Positions 1 to 11,039 of a stretch of DNA of 64,000 nt are shown here, in pieces (position 1 is the stretch's first letter; each line of letters starts with the position of its first letter). The stretch comes from Amphibalanus amphitrite. Taxonomy: Eukaryota > Arthropoda > Thecostraca > Balanomorpha > Balanidae. Both the position numbers and the translations under genes were made by a program. The stretch spans positions 248,001-312,000 of the forward strand of contig NW_024882030.1 of the NCBI RefSeq assembly GCF_019059575.1, written 5' to 3'. Under the pieces are notes generated by a model that was not told the DNA's origin, made no database searches, and saw only the letters and a program-made list of their open reading frames with translations.

Positions 1-751
1 GGTCAATTCACTGAAAATCAATTGAATTGATATTCGGCCAGAGATGCCGAGGGCCAGAGATGCCCAGGAGCGGTCCCTGCCAGAGAGCAGAGGAGCCGCC
101 CAACCGTAAGCTCCACGACCTTGACGGGAACGCTAAGCGTCCCGGCAATGGCTCTTTTCCTTTACAGTGTTATTCAACATATATGTCAAAGGACCATGAA
201 GAACCATTCAAGCCACCGTGGCAGGTAGTAGGTGATATTGCCATGACACCTAATTACATGTTCATACCATTTTCAAATACGTTCATTGGTTCATCTTAAA
301 ATGTATTACCCGTACGTTTTACGTGCTGATTATTGTCATGCCTCCTGTCGTCGGCTCATAGGGAGGGTGACATGTGTCGCACGGTATATTTCGCTATATG
401 CTACCTCAACATTGATTTGTATAAGTACTGCTCGCTTTGTCCGACCAGATCAATACGAGCGTCGGACAATATAAAAACCGCAGCATCGTGGCCCAGCTCC
501 CCCGGTATTGATTATCATCACGCCAGCCTCGCTGTACACTTTTCGTCCACCAATCGCATTGCTTCTCTTGTCGTTTGTCAGCCAATCATCGTGTTCCCCG
601 TTTCGGCCACCGCCTAAAGAAGTGCGGACCAACGCCCAACTGTTTTGGTATATAAACTCTGTTCTGTCGCTCAATACATTCCTTCTCTATCTGGCTGACC
701 CACGCTTGTGAGCTCTCCGACAGTACCAACCGATAAGTGCATTTGGAAGCA
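1..751. other. unassigned sequence with promoter-like boxes
   Basis: I see no convincing gene here. A CCAAT box (CCAATCA, 582-588) lies about 60 bases upstream of a TATA-like box (TATATAAA, 649-656), a spacing that would fit a pol II promoter or the U3/R part of an old LTR. No matching second LTR is visible and the reading frames have no recognisable domain. Confidence 0.25.
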
Positions 752-1653
752 TTGACCCTCGCATGTGTAGGGGGGTCGGATGAAACCCCCCCCCCATGGT
801 TGTTCGCAAATAACTCGCGCAAAAAGCGGCCGATCGCGACGAAACTTTTAGTATGTACCCTCGAGTTGATCAGTTTTACATCTACTCTAAAAATTTCATG
901 ACCCTGACCCAAAAGACCTTTGACCTGTCACCTGATTCTCGAGACCATGTTCGGCCGGAATGGCGATTTGGCGTATGTCAGCTCACATTATCCGCGCGTT
1001 TCCAGTCTTTTTGTGATTGTAGACGTCCAACAAACATGTGAAATGATGTCCTTCCCATGCATCACGGTGGGTGTGAAGACTGTGAAGATAACCTGAAGGT
1101 CAGGTCAGGTCATTGACCTTTGATGACCTCGGTTCACTTTTTCGAGTTTTACATGTTTCTAGGCTAGTTTTTGGAGCTGATTTCGAATTTACCATCCATT
1201 TGAACGTTAACGAAGTAGTTTTAGTGCTTTCGTGACATGCTACGACGCCGTCAGTGGTAGTTGACACCTACTATGGATAGCCGGTAGGACGCCTAATGGT
1301 TGACCTGACGTGACCTGACCCGATCTGGCCTAAATGCATGAAGAAATCATCTGTGATCAAAACAAACATCAGATATTTGTGATCAGCACCCCGAAAAACC
1401 CGATAACAGCTTCACTTTACGCAGTTCTAGCAGGTCCCGATTTTCCCGACTTTTGGAATATTGACCTGACCTGGAAGGTCAACCAATGAAGTAGGACCTT
1501 AAAATTGGGTATCATCGGCTTCCTCTCGTCACGGGCACACCCTCGTTTTTTTCGCGAAGCTCTAGCTCGATCAGGGGCCGAACGGCAGGGGGTCCGACCG
1601 ACCTCCCTCCCCCTACACATTAGAAGCTGGAAAACGCTGCACACATTCGAGGG
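752..1653 (-). mobile_element. degenerate family-A MITE
   Basis: The copy starts CCCTCGCATG and ends with the inverse CATTCGAGGG. Its interior matches the family-A copies at 13383 and 49512 in reverse: first the CTCGCGCAAAAAGCGGCCG block, then AGGTCA-rich sequence, then the reverse of the block beginning TTTTTCCAGC. G and C tracts sit near both ends. The flanking 4-mers no longer match, so this is an old copy. Confidence 0.6.
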
Positions 1654-1760
1654 CTTATATTGTCAATACTGACTACCGCAAAAAGTAAAAACGGCCAACT
1701 TAGCCATTTTCTATTGTATTTCAGTTGAGACAAGTATAATAACACGGAACAAAAATGATA

Positions 1761-1794
1761 GACGAACGCGTTTCGGCTAAATCACCGTCATCAG
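1761..1794 (-). ncRNA. hammerhead-like ribozyme core, PLE1 left tail
   Basis: This is the mirror copy of the motif at 7475-7508. On the minus strand a CTGATGA box is followed by a short stem, GAAAC, a minimal stem III and a GTC cleavage triplet. Confidence 0.5.
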
Positions 1795-1979
1795 CGTCTA
1801 AAAGGAGAACAAGAGGCACACATCGAGCAAATATCGCAGTTCAATCGTTTTGATTTTTACATACACTTTTAAACAAGCATGTGACAATGTGGGTACATTT
1901 CCTTTGACAAAGAGAAAATATCCTAAAAGAATCCTAAGAGAATAGCCACATTGTACAGTTTACACAGGTGTTGCACAAT

Positions 1980-2506
1980 TCATGTGTGGATGTTTAAAAT
2001 GCCAAACGACGCCGCTGCTTTTGCCCACTTCATGAAACCAACCCTGACATTAATGGTATCACTCGTAGCAATAAACGCCGCTTCAGTAGCTTTTCTGTTG
2101 TCGCGATTACTACATGACGTGAGTACCTTTGCCCCGTCCCAGTATGGGAGATGGTTGGAGTTCTGAGCATGTAGAACAAACGCACTGTGTTGCATGTTAT
2201 TTCGTAGGTCACGTCTGTGCTCTTTTAATCTCGTTCCAATACCCCTTCCCGTCTCCCCGATGTATTTCTTATTGCAAGACCCGCATGGAACCTGATATAC
2301 AACGCTGTTGCCATTATCCTTTTTGTTACTTTCTCTATTTCTTGATAGCATGTCACCCACCTTTTTACCCGAAGTAAAGGACACTTTAAAACCTATAGTC
2401 TCGAGTTCTTTCGCAATCGTTGTGGCCGTGATCGAGTTCGGCATCGTGATGTATCGTTCGTCTTTTTTCTTGGTTTTTGTTGTTGAGGATCGTTTTCGTA
2501 TGTTAA
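1980..2506 (-). pseudogene. GIY-YIG endonuclease end of PLE1, left copy
   Basis: This is the C-terminal endonuclease part of a Penelope-like polyprotein. It has the PLE-type paired cysteines (PCGSC) directly before KYIGETGRG, then an arginine and an EH pair (RLKEHRRD), and downstream histidines in LHAQNSNHLPYW. It is separated from its RT part (3406-4634) by a MITE inserted at a TTAA. The mirror copy is at 6763-7289. Family knowledge: in Penelope elements this domain nicks the target DNA. The fragment is not a free-standing gene. Confidence 0.8.
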
Positions 2507-3409
2507 CCCTCGCCCGCACATGCCATTTTCCCATCCTAGAACGCACATAGGGGGGGTGGTTGCCACCCCCCCCGCGCCATTTCGTTCCTGTTGGAGATAG
2601 AGCTTAGCAGTAAAGACCAAAAAGATTCTTTGGGAAGAGACGAATCCAATGATACCCAGTTTTACCTTCTCAGGTCAGTCATTGACCTTCCAGGTCAGGT
2701 CAAACTAAAAAATGTTGCTGTTTTGGGTCACCGTTGGATATCAAGTGCGCTGCTTATCAAATACCGATGACGATGCTGTTTTCTGGTGCCAAGCCAGCTA
2801 GAACCTCTTTGTCACACTATCCGACCAGAATTTTGCTGCTGAGGTCATTTCAGGTCAAGTTAGGTCAAGGTCAATTATATGTGTTTGTATGTCTGTGTGT
2901 GTCTGTGTGTATACTGATGTGTGCACCGATTGTTTTTGGGTCCATATCACATGAAATCATGATCTGAGAAGCTTTTACCAAAAATGCAGTCAAAAAACTT
3001 CACAAAAAGTAAATTCAGCTTGCCTAAAACGCAATTATCTTAGATGACCTAGGTTGACCTTGACCCTGACCTTGACCCCTGTACATCGTCGAACAACATG
3101 TTCCATGATAGGTGGGAGGTAAGACTGGCAAAAAAGGCCGAAATCAGGGTGTCAAAAGCTCACAAGGCCCATGGCAAACGCAAGATGTTGAGAATTGGCC
3201 ATTTGGGTCATGACATGACCTGAAAAACAAGGTCATATCTCCAAAACCAAAAATCACAGAAACTTGAAATTTTCAGTGGACATCAAGAAAGGATAGACGA
3301 GCAGCTATACGAAAAATCAGCCTTCTAGCTCTAAAAATGTTGAGTGCAGAGCAGAAAGACTGCCTGGGGGGGGTGGCAACCACCCCCCCCATGTGCGGGC
3401 GAGGGTTAA
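2503..3409 (-). mobile_element. family-A MITE inside PLE1, left arm
   Basis: TTAA flanks both sides (2503-2506 and 3406-3409). The ends are CCCTCGCCCGCAC and its inverse GTGCGGGCGAGGG. A poly-G/poly-C hairpin around GTTGCC lies close to each end. The interior is rich in AGGTCA/TGACCT and has no coding capacity. It splits the Penelope coding region, and the same insertion sits at the mirror position in the other arm, so it predates the palindrome. Confidence 0.85.
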
Positions 3410-4634
3410 GGGCCTTTCGTTTAAGATCCAATAAATATCCTTTCGGATATTTCAGCTTCATGAAGGAAAGCATGATATGCTCGATCTCGTCATCCACATA
3501 TTCTTTGCTACAAATTCGGAAAGCACGTAGAAAAAATCCCAAGACAACACCACTCTTAACCCTATCACTATGTCCAGAATAGAAATGCACATATGACTCT
3601 TTGTTGGTTGGTTTTCGGTAAACTTTGAATTTCGCTCTATCATTACGTATAATCATTGTATCGAGGAACGCAATGGATCCCTGTTTTTCCTTCTCAAGAG
3701 TGAACTGAATCTTTTCATTCACCGAATTGAGTTCATGCAGCTTGACCTCCAGGTCGAGACTTTTTGGTGTCACCACGAGGACATCGTCGACGTAGCGAGT
3801 CCAAATCACTCCCTCACCCATGATCCTTTGATAATGATTTTTCTCCAGCCACTCCATATATAAACATGCTGCCACGGGGCTCAGCGGGGATCCCATCGCT
3901 AGTCCACTATGCTGTAAGTATTCGTCAGAGTTAAATTTGAACCCCCCGAAGTTCAAGCAAATATTAACTAGTTTTAGATAATCTTCTTTTGGTACAGGTA
4001 ACTGTTCAGGATCAATTTTGTCCACTACTGACTTAATGGCCTCCAAAGCAGCTTCTACAGATACATTTGTAAATAAAGATTTTACATCGAAGCTGGCCAG
4101 ACACTTATCTGTCAAGTCAACATCTTTGATCCGCTCCATGAGGTCGTCAGTGTTTCGGAGGTGAGCGTCACTGATGGCCCCGAGTGAAGCTGCTGACAGA
4201 GGTCGTGCCAGCACCTTCGCCAGCCGGTGTGGGGCGCTGCCGATCCCCGATGTAATTGGTCGCATAGGGACGTCCTCCTTATGTAGTTTTGGGAGGCCGC
4301 GCATTCTTGGAGGGACCGGTGCTTCTTCGAGGAGATGGGTAAGCTTCTTACCCTTTTCTGAATTTTTCAATGTCTTTCTGGCTTCTTGGTTGAATTTCTT
4401 GCTAAGTTTGTCGATGAATCCTGGACTTTTCTTCTCGTAAGTATCCGAATCATGTAGCAGCTCAGTCATTTTGGAAATATAGTCTGTGCGGTCCATAATC
4501 ACTACCCCACCTCCCTTGTCGGCTTGTGTGATCACCACTGAAGAGTCGTTTGCCAGTTTCTTTAATGCCTCCATATATCTTCTGGGTAGTTTATCATGTT
4601 CCCGATCAGCTAACGCCTTGCAACATAGTAGCAC
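3406..4634 (-). pseudogene. Penelope-like reverse transcriptase fragment, left copy
   Basis: This reverse transcriptase region lacks the N-terminus of a full Penelope-like protein. In order it shows ADKGGGVVIMDR, the PLE signature ITSGIGSAPHRLAK, motif A ASFDVKSLFTNV with the first catalytic Asp, motif B GLAMGSPLSPVAA, and motif C YVDDVLVV with the paired Asp residues. The frame stays open past 3406 only by running into the inserted MITE, so the true PLE part ends there. The start at 4634 is a GTG inside a 5'-truncated frame and not a genuine initiation codon. Confidence 0.85.
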
Positions 4635-4693
4635 GCCCTGAATAAAGCCTTTTTATATGGAGGCTTAAGAAACTTAAAATACCCAGAAGATAT

Positions 4694-5862
4694 ATGGAGG
4701 CATTAAAGAAACTGACAAACGACTCTTCAGTGGTGATCACACAAGCCGACAAGGGAGGTGGGGTAGTGATTATGGACCGCACAGACTATATTTCCAAAAT
4801 GACTGAGCTGCTACATGATTCGGATACTTACGAGAAGAAAAGTCCAGGATTCATCGACAAACTTAGCAAGAAATTCAACCAAGAAGCCAGAAAGACATTG
4901 AAGAATTCAGAAAAGGGTAAGAAGCTTACCCATCTCCTCGAAGAAGCACCGGTCCCTCCAAGAATGCGCGGCCTCCCAAAACTACATAAGGAGGACGTCC
5001 CTATGCGACCAATTACATCGGGGATCGGCAGCGCCCCACACCGGCTGGCGAAGGTGCTGGCACGACCTCTGTCAGCAGCTTCACTCGGGGCCATCAGTGA
5101 CGCTCACCTCCGAAACACTGACGACCTCATGGAGCGGATCAAAGATGTTGACTTGACAGATAAGTGTCTGGCCAGCTTCGATGTAAAATCTTTATTTACA
5201 AATGTATCTGTAGAAGCTGCTTTGGAGGCCATTAAGTCAGTAGTGGACAAAATTGATCCTGAACAGTTACCTGTACCAAAAGAAGATTATCTAAAACTAG
5301 TTAATATTTGCTTGAACTTCGGGGGGTTCAAATTTAACTCTGACGAATACTTACAGCATAGTGGACTAGCGATGGGATCCCCGCTGAGCCCCGTGGCAGC
5401 ATGTTTATATATGGAGTGGCTGGAGAAAAATCATTATCAAAGGATCATGGGTGAGGGAGTGATTTGGACTCGCTACGTCGACGATGTCCTCGTGGTGACA
5501 CCAAAAAGTCTCGACCTGGAGGTCAAGCTGCATGAACTCAATTCGGTGAATGAAAAGATTCAGTTCACTCTTGAGAAGGAAAAACAGGGATCCATTGCGT
5601 TCCTCGATACGATGATTATACGTAATGATAGAGCGAAATTCAAAGTTTACCGAAAACCAACCAACAAAGAGTCATATGTGCATTTCTATTCTGGACATAG
5701 TGATAGGGTTAAGAGTGGTGTTGTCTTGGGATTTTTTCTACGTGCTTTCCGAATTTGTAGCAAAGAATATGTGGATGACGAGATCGAGCATATCATGCTT
5801 TCCTTCATGAAGCTGAAATATCCGAAAGGATATTTATTGGATCTTAAACGAAAGGCCCTTAA
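4694..5862 (+). pseudogene. Penelope-like reverse transcriptase fragment, right copy
   Basis: This is the mirror of 3406-4574 with the same catalytic motifs (ASFDVKSLFTNV, YVDDVLVV) and one Ala-to-Thr difference near the N-terminus. The coding region is cut at TTAA 5859-5862 by a family-A MITE. The ATG at 4694 is an internal Met of the family, because upstream RT sequence is missing. All RT catalytic Asp residues are present, but no intact element is here. Confidence 0.85.
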
Positions 5863-6766
5863 CCCTCGCCCGCACATGGGGGGGGGTGGTTGCCACCCCC
5901 CCCAGGCAGTCTTTCTGCTCTGCACTCAACATTTTTAGAGCTAGAAGGCTGATTTTTCGTATAGCTGCTCGTCTATCCTTTCTTGATGTCCACTGAAAAT
6001 TTCAAGTTTCTGTGATTTTTGGTTTTGGAGATATGACCTTGTTTTTCAGGTCATGTCATGACCCAAATGGCCAATTCTCAACATCTTGCGTTTGCCATGG
6101 GCCTTGTGAGCTTTTGACACCCTGATTTCGGCCTTTTTTGCCAGTCTTACCTCCCACCTATCATGGAACATGTTGTTCGACGATGTACAGGGGTCAAGGT
6201 CAGGGTCAAGGTCAACCTAGGTCATCTAAGATAATTGCGTTTTAGGCAAGCTGAATTTACTTTTTGTGAAGTTTTTTGACTGCATTTTTGGTAAAAGCTT
6301 CTCAGATCATGATTTCATGTGATATGGACCCAAAAACAATCGGTGCACACATCAGTATACACACAGACACACACAGACATACAAACACATATAATTGACC
6401 TTGACCTAACTTGACCTGAAATGACCTCAGCAGCAAAATTCTGGTCGGATAGTGTGACAAAGAGGTTCTAGCTGGCTTGGCACCAGAAAACAGCATCGTC
6501 ATCGGTATTTGATAAGCAGCGCACTTGATATCCAACGGTGACCCAAAACAGCAACATTTTTTAGTTTGACCTGACCTGGAAGGTCAATGACTGACCTGAG
6601 AAGGTAAAACTGGGTATCATTGGATTCGTCTCTTCCCAAAGAATCTTTTTGGTCTTTACTGCTAAGCTCTATCTCCAACAGGAACGAAATGGCGCGGGGG
6701 GGGTGGCAACCACCCCCCCTATGTGCGTTCTAGGATGGGAAAATGGCATGTGCGGGCGAGGGTTAA
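5859..6766 (+). mobile_element. family-A MITE inside PLE1, right arm
   Basis: TTAA is present at 5859-5862 and 6763-6766, and the ends are CCCTCGCCCGCAC and GTGCGGGCGAGGG. It is the mirror copy of 2503-3409, differing in G-run length. The PLE coding frame before and after the element is the same frame if one TTAA is counted. Confidence 0.85.
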
Positions 6767-7289
6767 CATACGAAAACGATCCTCAACAACAAAAACCAAG
6801 AAAAAAGACGAACGATACATCACGATGCCGAACTCGATCACGGCCACAACGATTGCGAAAGAACTCGAGACTATAGGTTTTAAAGTGTCCTTTACTTCGG
6901 GTAAAAAGGTGGGTGACATGCTATCAAGAAATAGAGAAAGTAACAAAAAGGATAATGGCAACAGCGTTGTATATCAGGTTCCATGCGGGTCTTGCAATAA
7001 GAAATACATCGGGGAGACGGGAAGGGGTATTGGAACGAGATTAAAAGAGCACAGACGTGACCTACGAAATAACATGCAACACAGTGCGTTTGTTCTACAT
7101 GCTCAGAACTCCAACCATCTCCCATACTGGGACGGGGCAAAGGTACTCACGTCATGTAGTAATCGCGACAACAGAAAAGCTACTGAAGCGGCGTTTATTG
7201 CTACGAGTGATACCATTAATGTCAGGGTTGGTTTCATGAAGTGGGCAAAAGCAGCGGCGTCGTTTGGCATTTTAAACATCCACACATGA
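6763..7289 (+). pseudogene. GIY-YIG endonuclease end of PLE1, right copy
   Basis: This is the mirror of 1980-2506. Paired cysteines (PCGSC) and KYIGETGRG begin the GIY-YIG core, RLKEHRRD follows, and the frame ends at a stop before 7290. A basic, Lys-rich stretch (TTKTKKKDER) precedes the domain. It is a fragment because its RT half is separated by the MITE. Confidence 0.8.
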
Positions 7290-7474
7290 ATTGTGCAACA
7301 CCTGTGTAAACTGTACAATGTGGCTATTCTCTTAGGATTCTTTTAGGATATTTTCTCTTTGTCAAAGGAAATGTAACCACATTGTCACATGCTTGTTTAA
7401 AAGTGTATGTAAAAATCAAAACGATTGAACTGCGATATTTGCTCGATGTGTGCCTCTTGTTCTCCTTTTAGACG

Positions 7475-7508
7475 CTGATGACGGTGATTTAGCCGAAACG
7501 CGTTCGTC
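7475..7508 (+). ncRNA. hammerhead-like ribozyme core, PLE1 right tail
   Basis: CTGATGA lies at 7475-7481, a GG/CC stem II spans 7483-7494, GAAAC is at 7495-7499, and a 3-bp stem III (ACG/CGT) leads to GTC at 7506-7508. Hammerhead motifs are known in Penelope-like elements. Stem I pairs poorly here, so self-cleavage as a monomer is doubtful. Confidence 0.5.
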
Positions 7509-7541
7509 TATCATTTTTGTTCCGTGTTATTAGCCATTTTC

Positions 7542-7849
7542 GAAGATATCGGGCTAAAATTTTTGACAGTGGGTCATCGGTTCGGTATGTGTTCAATCAC
7601 ATGCTCCATTTCCTTTTTTCAGCACAAATGTAAGTTTTGAAGACCATCACTGATCACAGTAGCAAATGCTTCGAAAGATGGATAGTAGGCAACATATCCT
7701 GAATTTGCCGTGCTGCATGGGAAGTAGTGTTGATGAAAAAGGGGTTTTTGGTTCAGATTATTGTGGGTGCAGAATACATTGTCTGCACCCACTGGATAAA
7801 TATTGTGGGTGCAGCTGCACCCTTGCACCCATGGTTCCTACGCTTATGA
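7542..7849. other. spacer with a short hairpin
   Basis: I see no gene. A 10-bp stem (GTGGGTGCAG at 7763-7772 with its complement at 7783-7792) is followed by a second partial copy of the same GGTGCAG motif. Confidence 0.4.
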
Positions 7850-8255
7850 ACCGGTACCAAACCAAATCGATACCAACTTGGTATTTGGTATTTTCATCTT
7901 AACATTTTTGGTATTTTGTTGGTATTATGAAACCTCACTAATTACCTAATAAGAGGTTGAGAAATTGGTAAAAAGTCGGTATTTCCTTGTGCCCAAGTCG
8001 GTTCGGTTTCGGTATTCCCTCACGGTTTTGGTTGGTATTTGGTTTGGTATCGGTATTCCGATTTTCCGTAATTGATACCACTAACACGAACACCCTCAAA
8101 AGTAAAGGGGGAGTTTGTGCCATCATTGAGCTGGGCTCGGGATTCCCGAGCTCTTATTCCACGCCGGCTTGGCTTTGGAGCCGCCACAGACGGCAGAGGT
8201 CAAGGTCACCGCTATGTAGGTCAGCTGTGGATTTGCTGCGCCCAGGCACCCCCAC
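7850..8255. repeat. duplicated downstream flank of F-box gene copy 1
   Basis: This is nearly identical to 44791-45192, starting at ACCGGTACCAAACC. The sequence is rich in GGTATT. It marks the outer edge of the segmental duplication that contains the two F-box/LRR genes and is not coding. Confidence 0.8.
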
Positions 8256-10207
8256 TTAACCCTATTCCTGGCGGGGGGGCCTCAGGAGCCCCCCCCCCCT
8301 GAGGTTTTTTGGTTATTTCTCCCAAACGCGTTGAGCTAGGAAGCTCAAATTTTCTGACTTTTCCTAAAAGGCTTCTACGCAACATGTCTGTAAATTTTGA
8401 GTTGATCTGACCTCAGGTCAGGTCACCAGAGGCGGTTTGGTGACCCTACCTCAGAAAAGTTTGCAATCACGCCAGAGCTAGAGTTTTTGACCGATCAGTT
8501 TCTTCTCTTCAGGCTTTAGTTAGCCCTAGAACGCCTAGGGGGGGGGGGGGTGTATCAACCCCCCCCCCTGAGGTTTTTTCGAAGTGCACGCTAAACGGCT
8601 TGTCGTAGCGGGCTGAAATTTGTAATACCCTCTGGGGCAACCTTTGCGCATCTTTTGCCGAAAAAAAAAATGATCGGGTCATGTCAGGTCACGGAGTTAT
8701 GACGTCATAAGTGGTACAGCCTCCGGCCGGATTTTCACAAACTGAGTGCCAACGCCCGAGGTTTCCTGCCGGTGGTACGGACATCGGTTGATGGATCGTG
8801 ATGAAACTTCCCATGCATGTTGGGGCAAGTATTGGCTATCATATGGTATAAGAAATTTGACCGGGTCAGGTCAGGTCACGGAGCTATAACGTCACAAGAG
8901 GAACAGCGTCCGGTACTATTTTTGAAAAGCGCCCGAACCACTATTTTGCTAATTCTTGTCACCTCAATGGGAATATGCAGCAATATTAGCTTCTATAGGG
9001 AGCAAATGGACCTCCCAAATCCAAAAATACAATCAGATTTCAAAAATTTAAATTTTGATTTTTCGAATTTCTGCCGCCGACTGTGACCTTGCCGACTTCC
9101 GGCGCTCCCAACGCGCCATTTTTAGAGCTAGGGAAACGAAATACATACCAAACGATAGCGAATTGATCAAGGAACACGATAGTGAAGGTTTCAAGTCGAT
9201 ATCTCCCACCGTTTTGCCGCAATCGCCGCCGAAAGTTGAAAAAAGTCTATTTTTCGAAAATTTGACCTTTGACCGGTCAAAAGTAGGTCAAATGTTGACC
9301 TAGGACCAAAAAATATACCACCAATCGCGAGATCTCGTTGAGAGCAATCCGTTGGTTTTTTCCGCTAAGCTCTACGACCTTCCGTTTCGAAACGCCAGGG
9401 GGGGTCGTAACAACCCCCCCCCCTGGTCGTTCGTGTTATGAGAAATGGCCTGGTCGTGCGAGGGTTAGGGTACCAGTATGTGCAATTTGTATATCTCGGA
9501 ATTTTGATATCGGTGACCTAAGGTCAGGTCAGTTTCGCGACCTCCCCATTATAAGTCAATGGGGGGAAAATCAACTCCCTGTTTTTACCACTAAAACGGG
9601 TCGGAATGGCCCCATATACCATACATGACTTCATATACGATCAACCTTCACTACCTTGAGGTCTGTTTTGCTGTTGGGCAGCTGTGAGGTCATGTGACGT
9701 CATCAAAGGTCACCAAAGGTTTTTGGCCAATAACTCCGTACAGGAACAAGATACAGACGCGTGGATGGTCTCATTGTGTTCAGCTCGGCAAGACGCATCG
9801 AATGATATACATTATACATGATGACCTCGAGGTCACGTCACCTGAGGTCAACCTTTGACCTTGACCTTTCGAAGTCAACATATATATCATTCGACGCGGA
9901 TTGACGAGAGGATCACGATGATGCCCTTAGTTTGTTCCTATCTTGACTAATTCGAAAGTTATTCGAGAAAAACTCTCTCCATATCTAGCGCCGCCATTTT
10001 GACTTTTTCGACCCCTGTGACGTCATCTTTGACCTGACCTGAAAATGACCTTAGTAAAAATTGTAGATCTTTACCGTGCGTATCCGATGCCGTTTACCGT
10101 TTGTCGCTACGATGTGTAATTTTTGAGATCTGAAGGGCGGCCGAATCGGCCCCCCCCCCCGCCCGCCAGTTTCTTGTCCCGGCGGAGCCCGCCAGGAATA
10201 GGGTTAA
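8256..10207 (+). mobile_element. family-C MITE (copy C1), interrupted
   Basis: TTAA (8256-8259 and 10204-10207) bounds ends CCCTATTCCTGGCGG and CCGCCAGGAATAGGG. G/C-tract hairpins lie inside both ends. The interior carries TGACCT arrays, CCGATATCAAAATTCC-type sequence and TGACGTCAT. It is about 1 kb without the nested insertion at 8520-9468. The same insertion occurs at the homologous place in the other duplicon (45193-46182), so it is older than the duplication. Confidence 0.85.
8520..9468 (+). mobile_element. family-A-like MITE nested in C1, TTAG duplication
   Basis: The flanking 4-mer is TTAG on both sides (8520-8523 and 9465-9468). The uninterrupted site, with a single TTAG, is visible in copies C3 (about 43008) and C4 (about 45456). 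The ends are CCCTAGAACG and CGTGCGAGGG. G/C-tract hairpins follow, and the interior is the same subfamily as 33248-34197. Confidence 0.85.
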
Positions 10208-10971
10208 GCAAAAGCTTTCATAAATGATCAAAACACGTTTGCGAGTGCCATTTCTGTAAAAGTTGTGTATTCAACACCTCGTCCTAAGCCTCTCATACAC
10301 TGACAAGAGGTTTAAACACGGTCTATTGTAGAACCTTACTGAGCTAATCTACTTTCTAATCATGTATTTCAATCGCCATCAGCCCGTGATATCCCATGAG
10401 CGACACCGAACCGGACATATCCGGTCCAAACCAACCACAGCCGACCGGACCACCGACGGTCCGACACAGTGACGGGCGAGGTCTGATATCGCCTGGACCG
10501 GACACCCTCACAGCTAGCTACAACCACTCTCTGGTCTGACTGAAACTACAACACAACAGCACAGCGGTGTGAGCCAGCGTGACGTCACGTCACAACACAC
10601 GTGACGTCACCACGGCGGTACCTCCGGCACGGTGACAACGGTTTACCGACGGCTGGACAGTGGCCTGGAGCGTGATAAATCTCGGATACTGAATATAACT
10701 ACAGTCTATCAAAACAGTGTCAACAAACGTAGCAATCTGTGCTCAAATGATCAAGCATTTAGGTGGCCACTCAACCCAAACCAGCCTGGCACGGCGGTAA
10801 AGTACCCACGGACCTGAGCCGATGGGACAGGGCGGCTCGAAGCACTTCTGGATATGAAGGTCTAGACGTGCATTGTGTACAGCACAGCGCTGCCGACGGA
10901 ACACGGTGCTGCCATCTGTTGTCGAGTTCCGACACTGCCGCCGGCACCGAAGCGGACGGGGCACCGGGAGG
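10208..10971. other. conserved 3' flank of F-box gene copy 1
   Basis: There is no gene here. The segment matches 46183-46972 of the second duplicon and should hold the 3' UTR and downstream flank of the minus-strand gene. It contains paired palindromic CRE-type sites (ACGTGACGTCACC near 10600). I could not fix a polyadenylation site. Confidence 0.45.
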
Positions 10972-11039
10972 CTACTCGAAGAAGTCATCAAAGCTGTCAT
11001 TGTGAGGCTCAGACTCAGTACGCTTGTCCAAAAAAGACT
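10972..11039 (-). CDS. copy 1 exon 8, acidic C-terminus
   Basis: Acceptor TGTTTCCAG is followed, in the phase left by exon 7, by an acidic tail ending NDSFDDFFE and a TAG at 10972-10974. This is probably the ancestral C-terminus, since copy 2 has a replaced tail. Confidence 0.65.

Larger units (their letters stand above)
1737..4588 (-). repeat. left arm of the PLE1 inverted repeat
   Basis: This arm is the reverse complement of 4680-7532. Coordinates mirror around a sum of 9268-9269, and the one-base shift occurs at the poly-G run near 3366. A substitution near 4555 (codon Ala versus Thr) and another near 1892 show that the arms were assembled as separate sequences. Confidence 0.9.
4680..7532 (+). 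repeat. right arm of the PLE1 inverted repeat
   Basis: This is the plus-strand arm of the palindrome. It reads in order: RT fragment, MITE, GIY-YIG fragment, hammerhead-like tail. The near-identity of the arms implies a very recent duplication, or formation of both arms in one integration event. Confidence 0.9.
1700..7541. mobile_element. palindromic Penelope-like retroelement insertion (PLE1)
   Basis: Two head-to-head copies of a 5'-truncated Penelope-like element form a near-perfect palindrome. The arms are 1737-4588 and 4680-7532, with about 91 bases between them. Each arm carries a reverse transcriptase region, an inserted family-A MITE and a GIY-YIG region. The whole structure is flanked by the same 12-mer, TTAGCCATTTTC (1700-1711 and 7530-7541), which reads as a target-site duplication and so argues for one insertion event. 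The minus-strand copy extends further at both its ends: a tail at 1711-1736 and extra RT sequence up to about 4640. The arms differ by a few substitutions and poly-G length. Confidence 0.85.

Noticed and set aside
649..656. TATA box as the promoter of a real gene
   Set aside because: No coding exon or LTR partner follows it on the plus strand before the family-A MITE; kept only as a weak note.
1737..7532. Assembly or missed-adapter artefact as the cause of the palindrome
   Set aside because: A 12-bp direct duplication lies outside the arms, the arms differ by substitutions, and the minus copy extends further at both ends. Not fully excluded without reads.
9338..9628. Frames of 60-100 codons inside MITEs (also 2129-2550, 33541-33810, 53885-54466)
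   Set aside because: The MITE interiors are AGGTCA-rich and differ in frame between copies; no frame is conserved.
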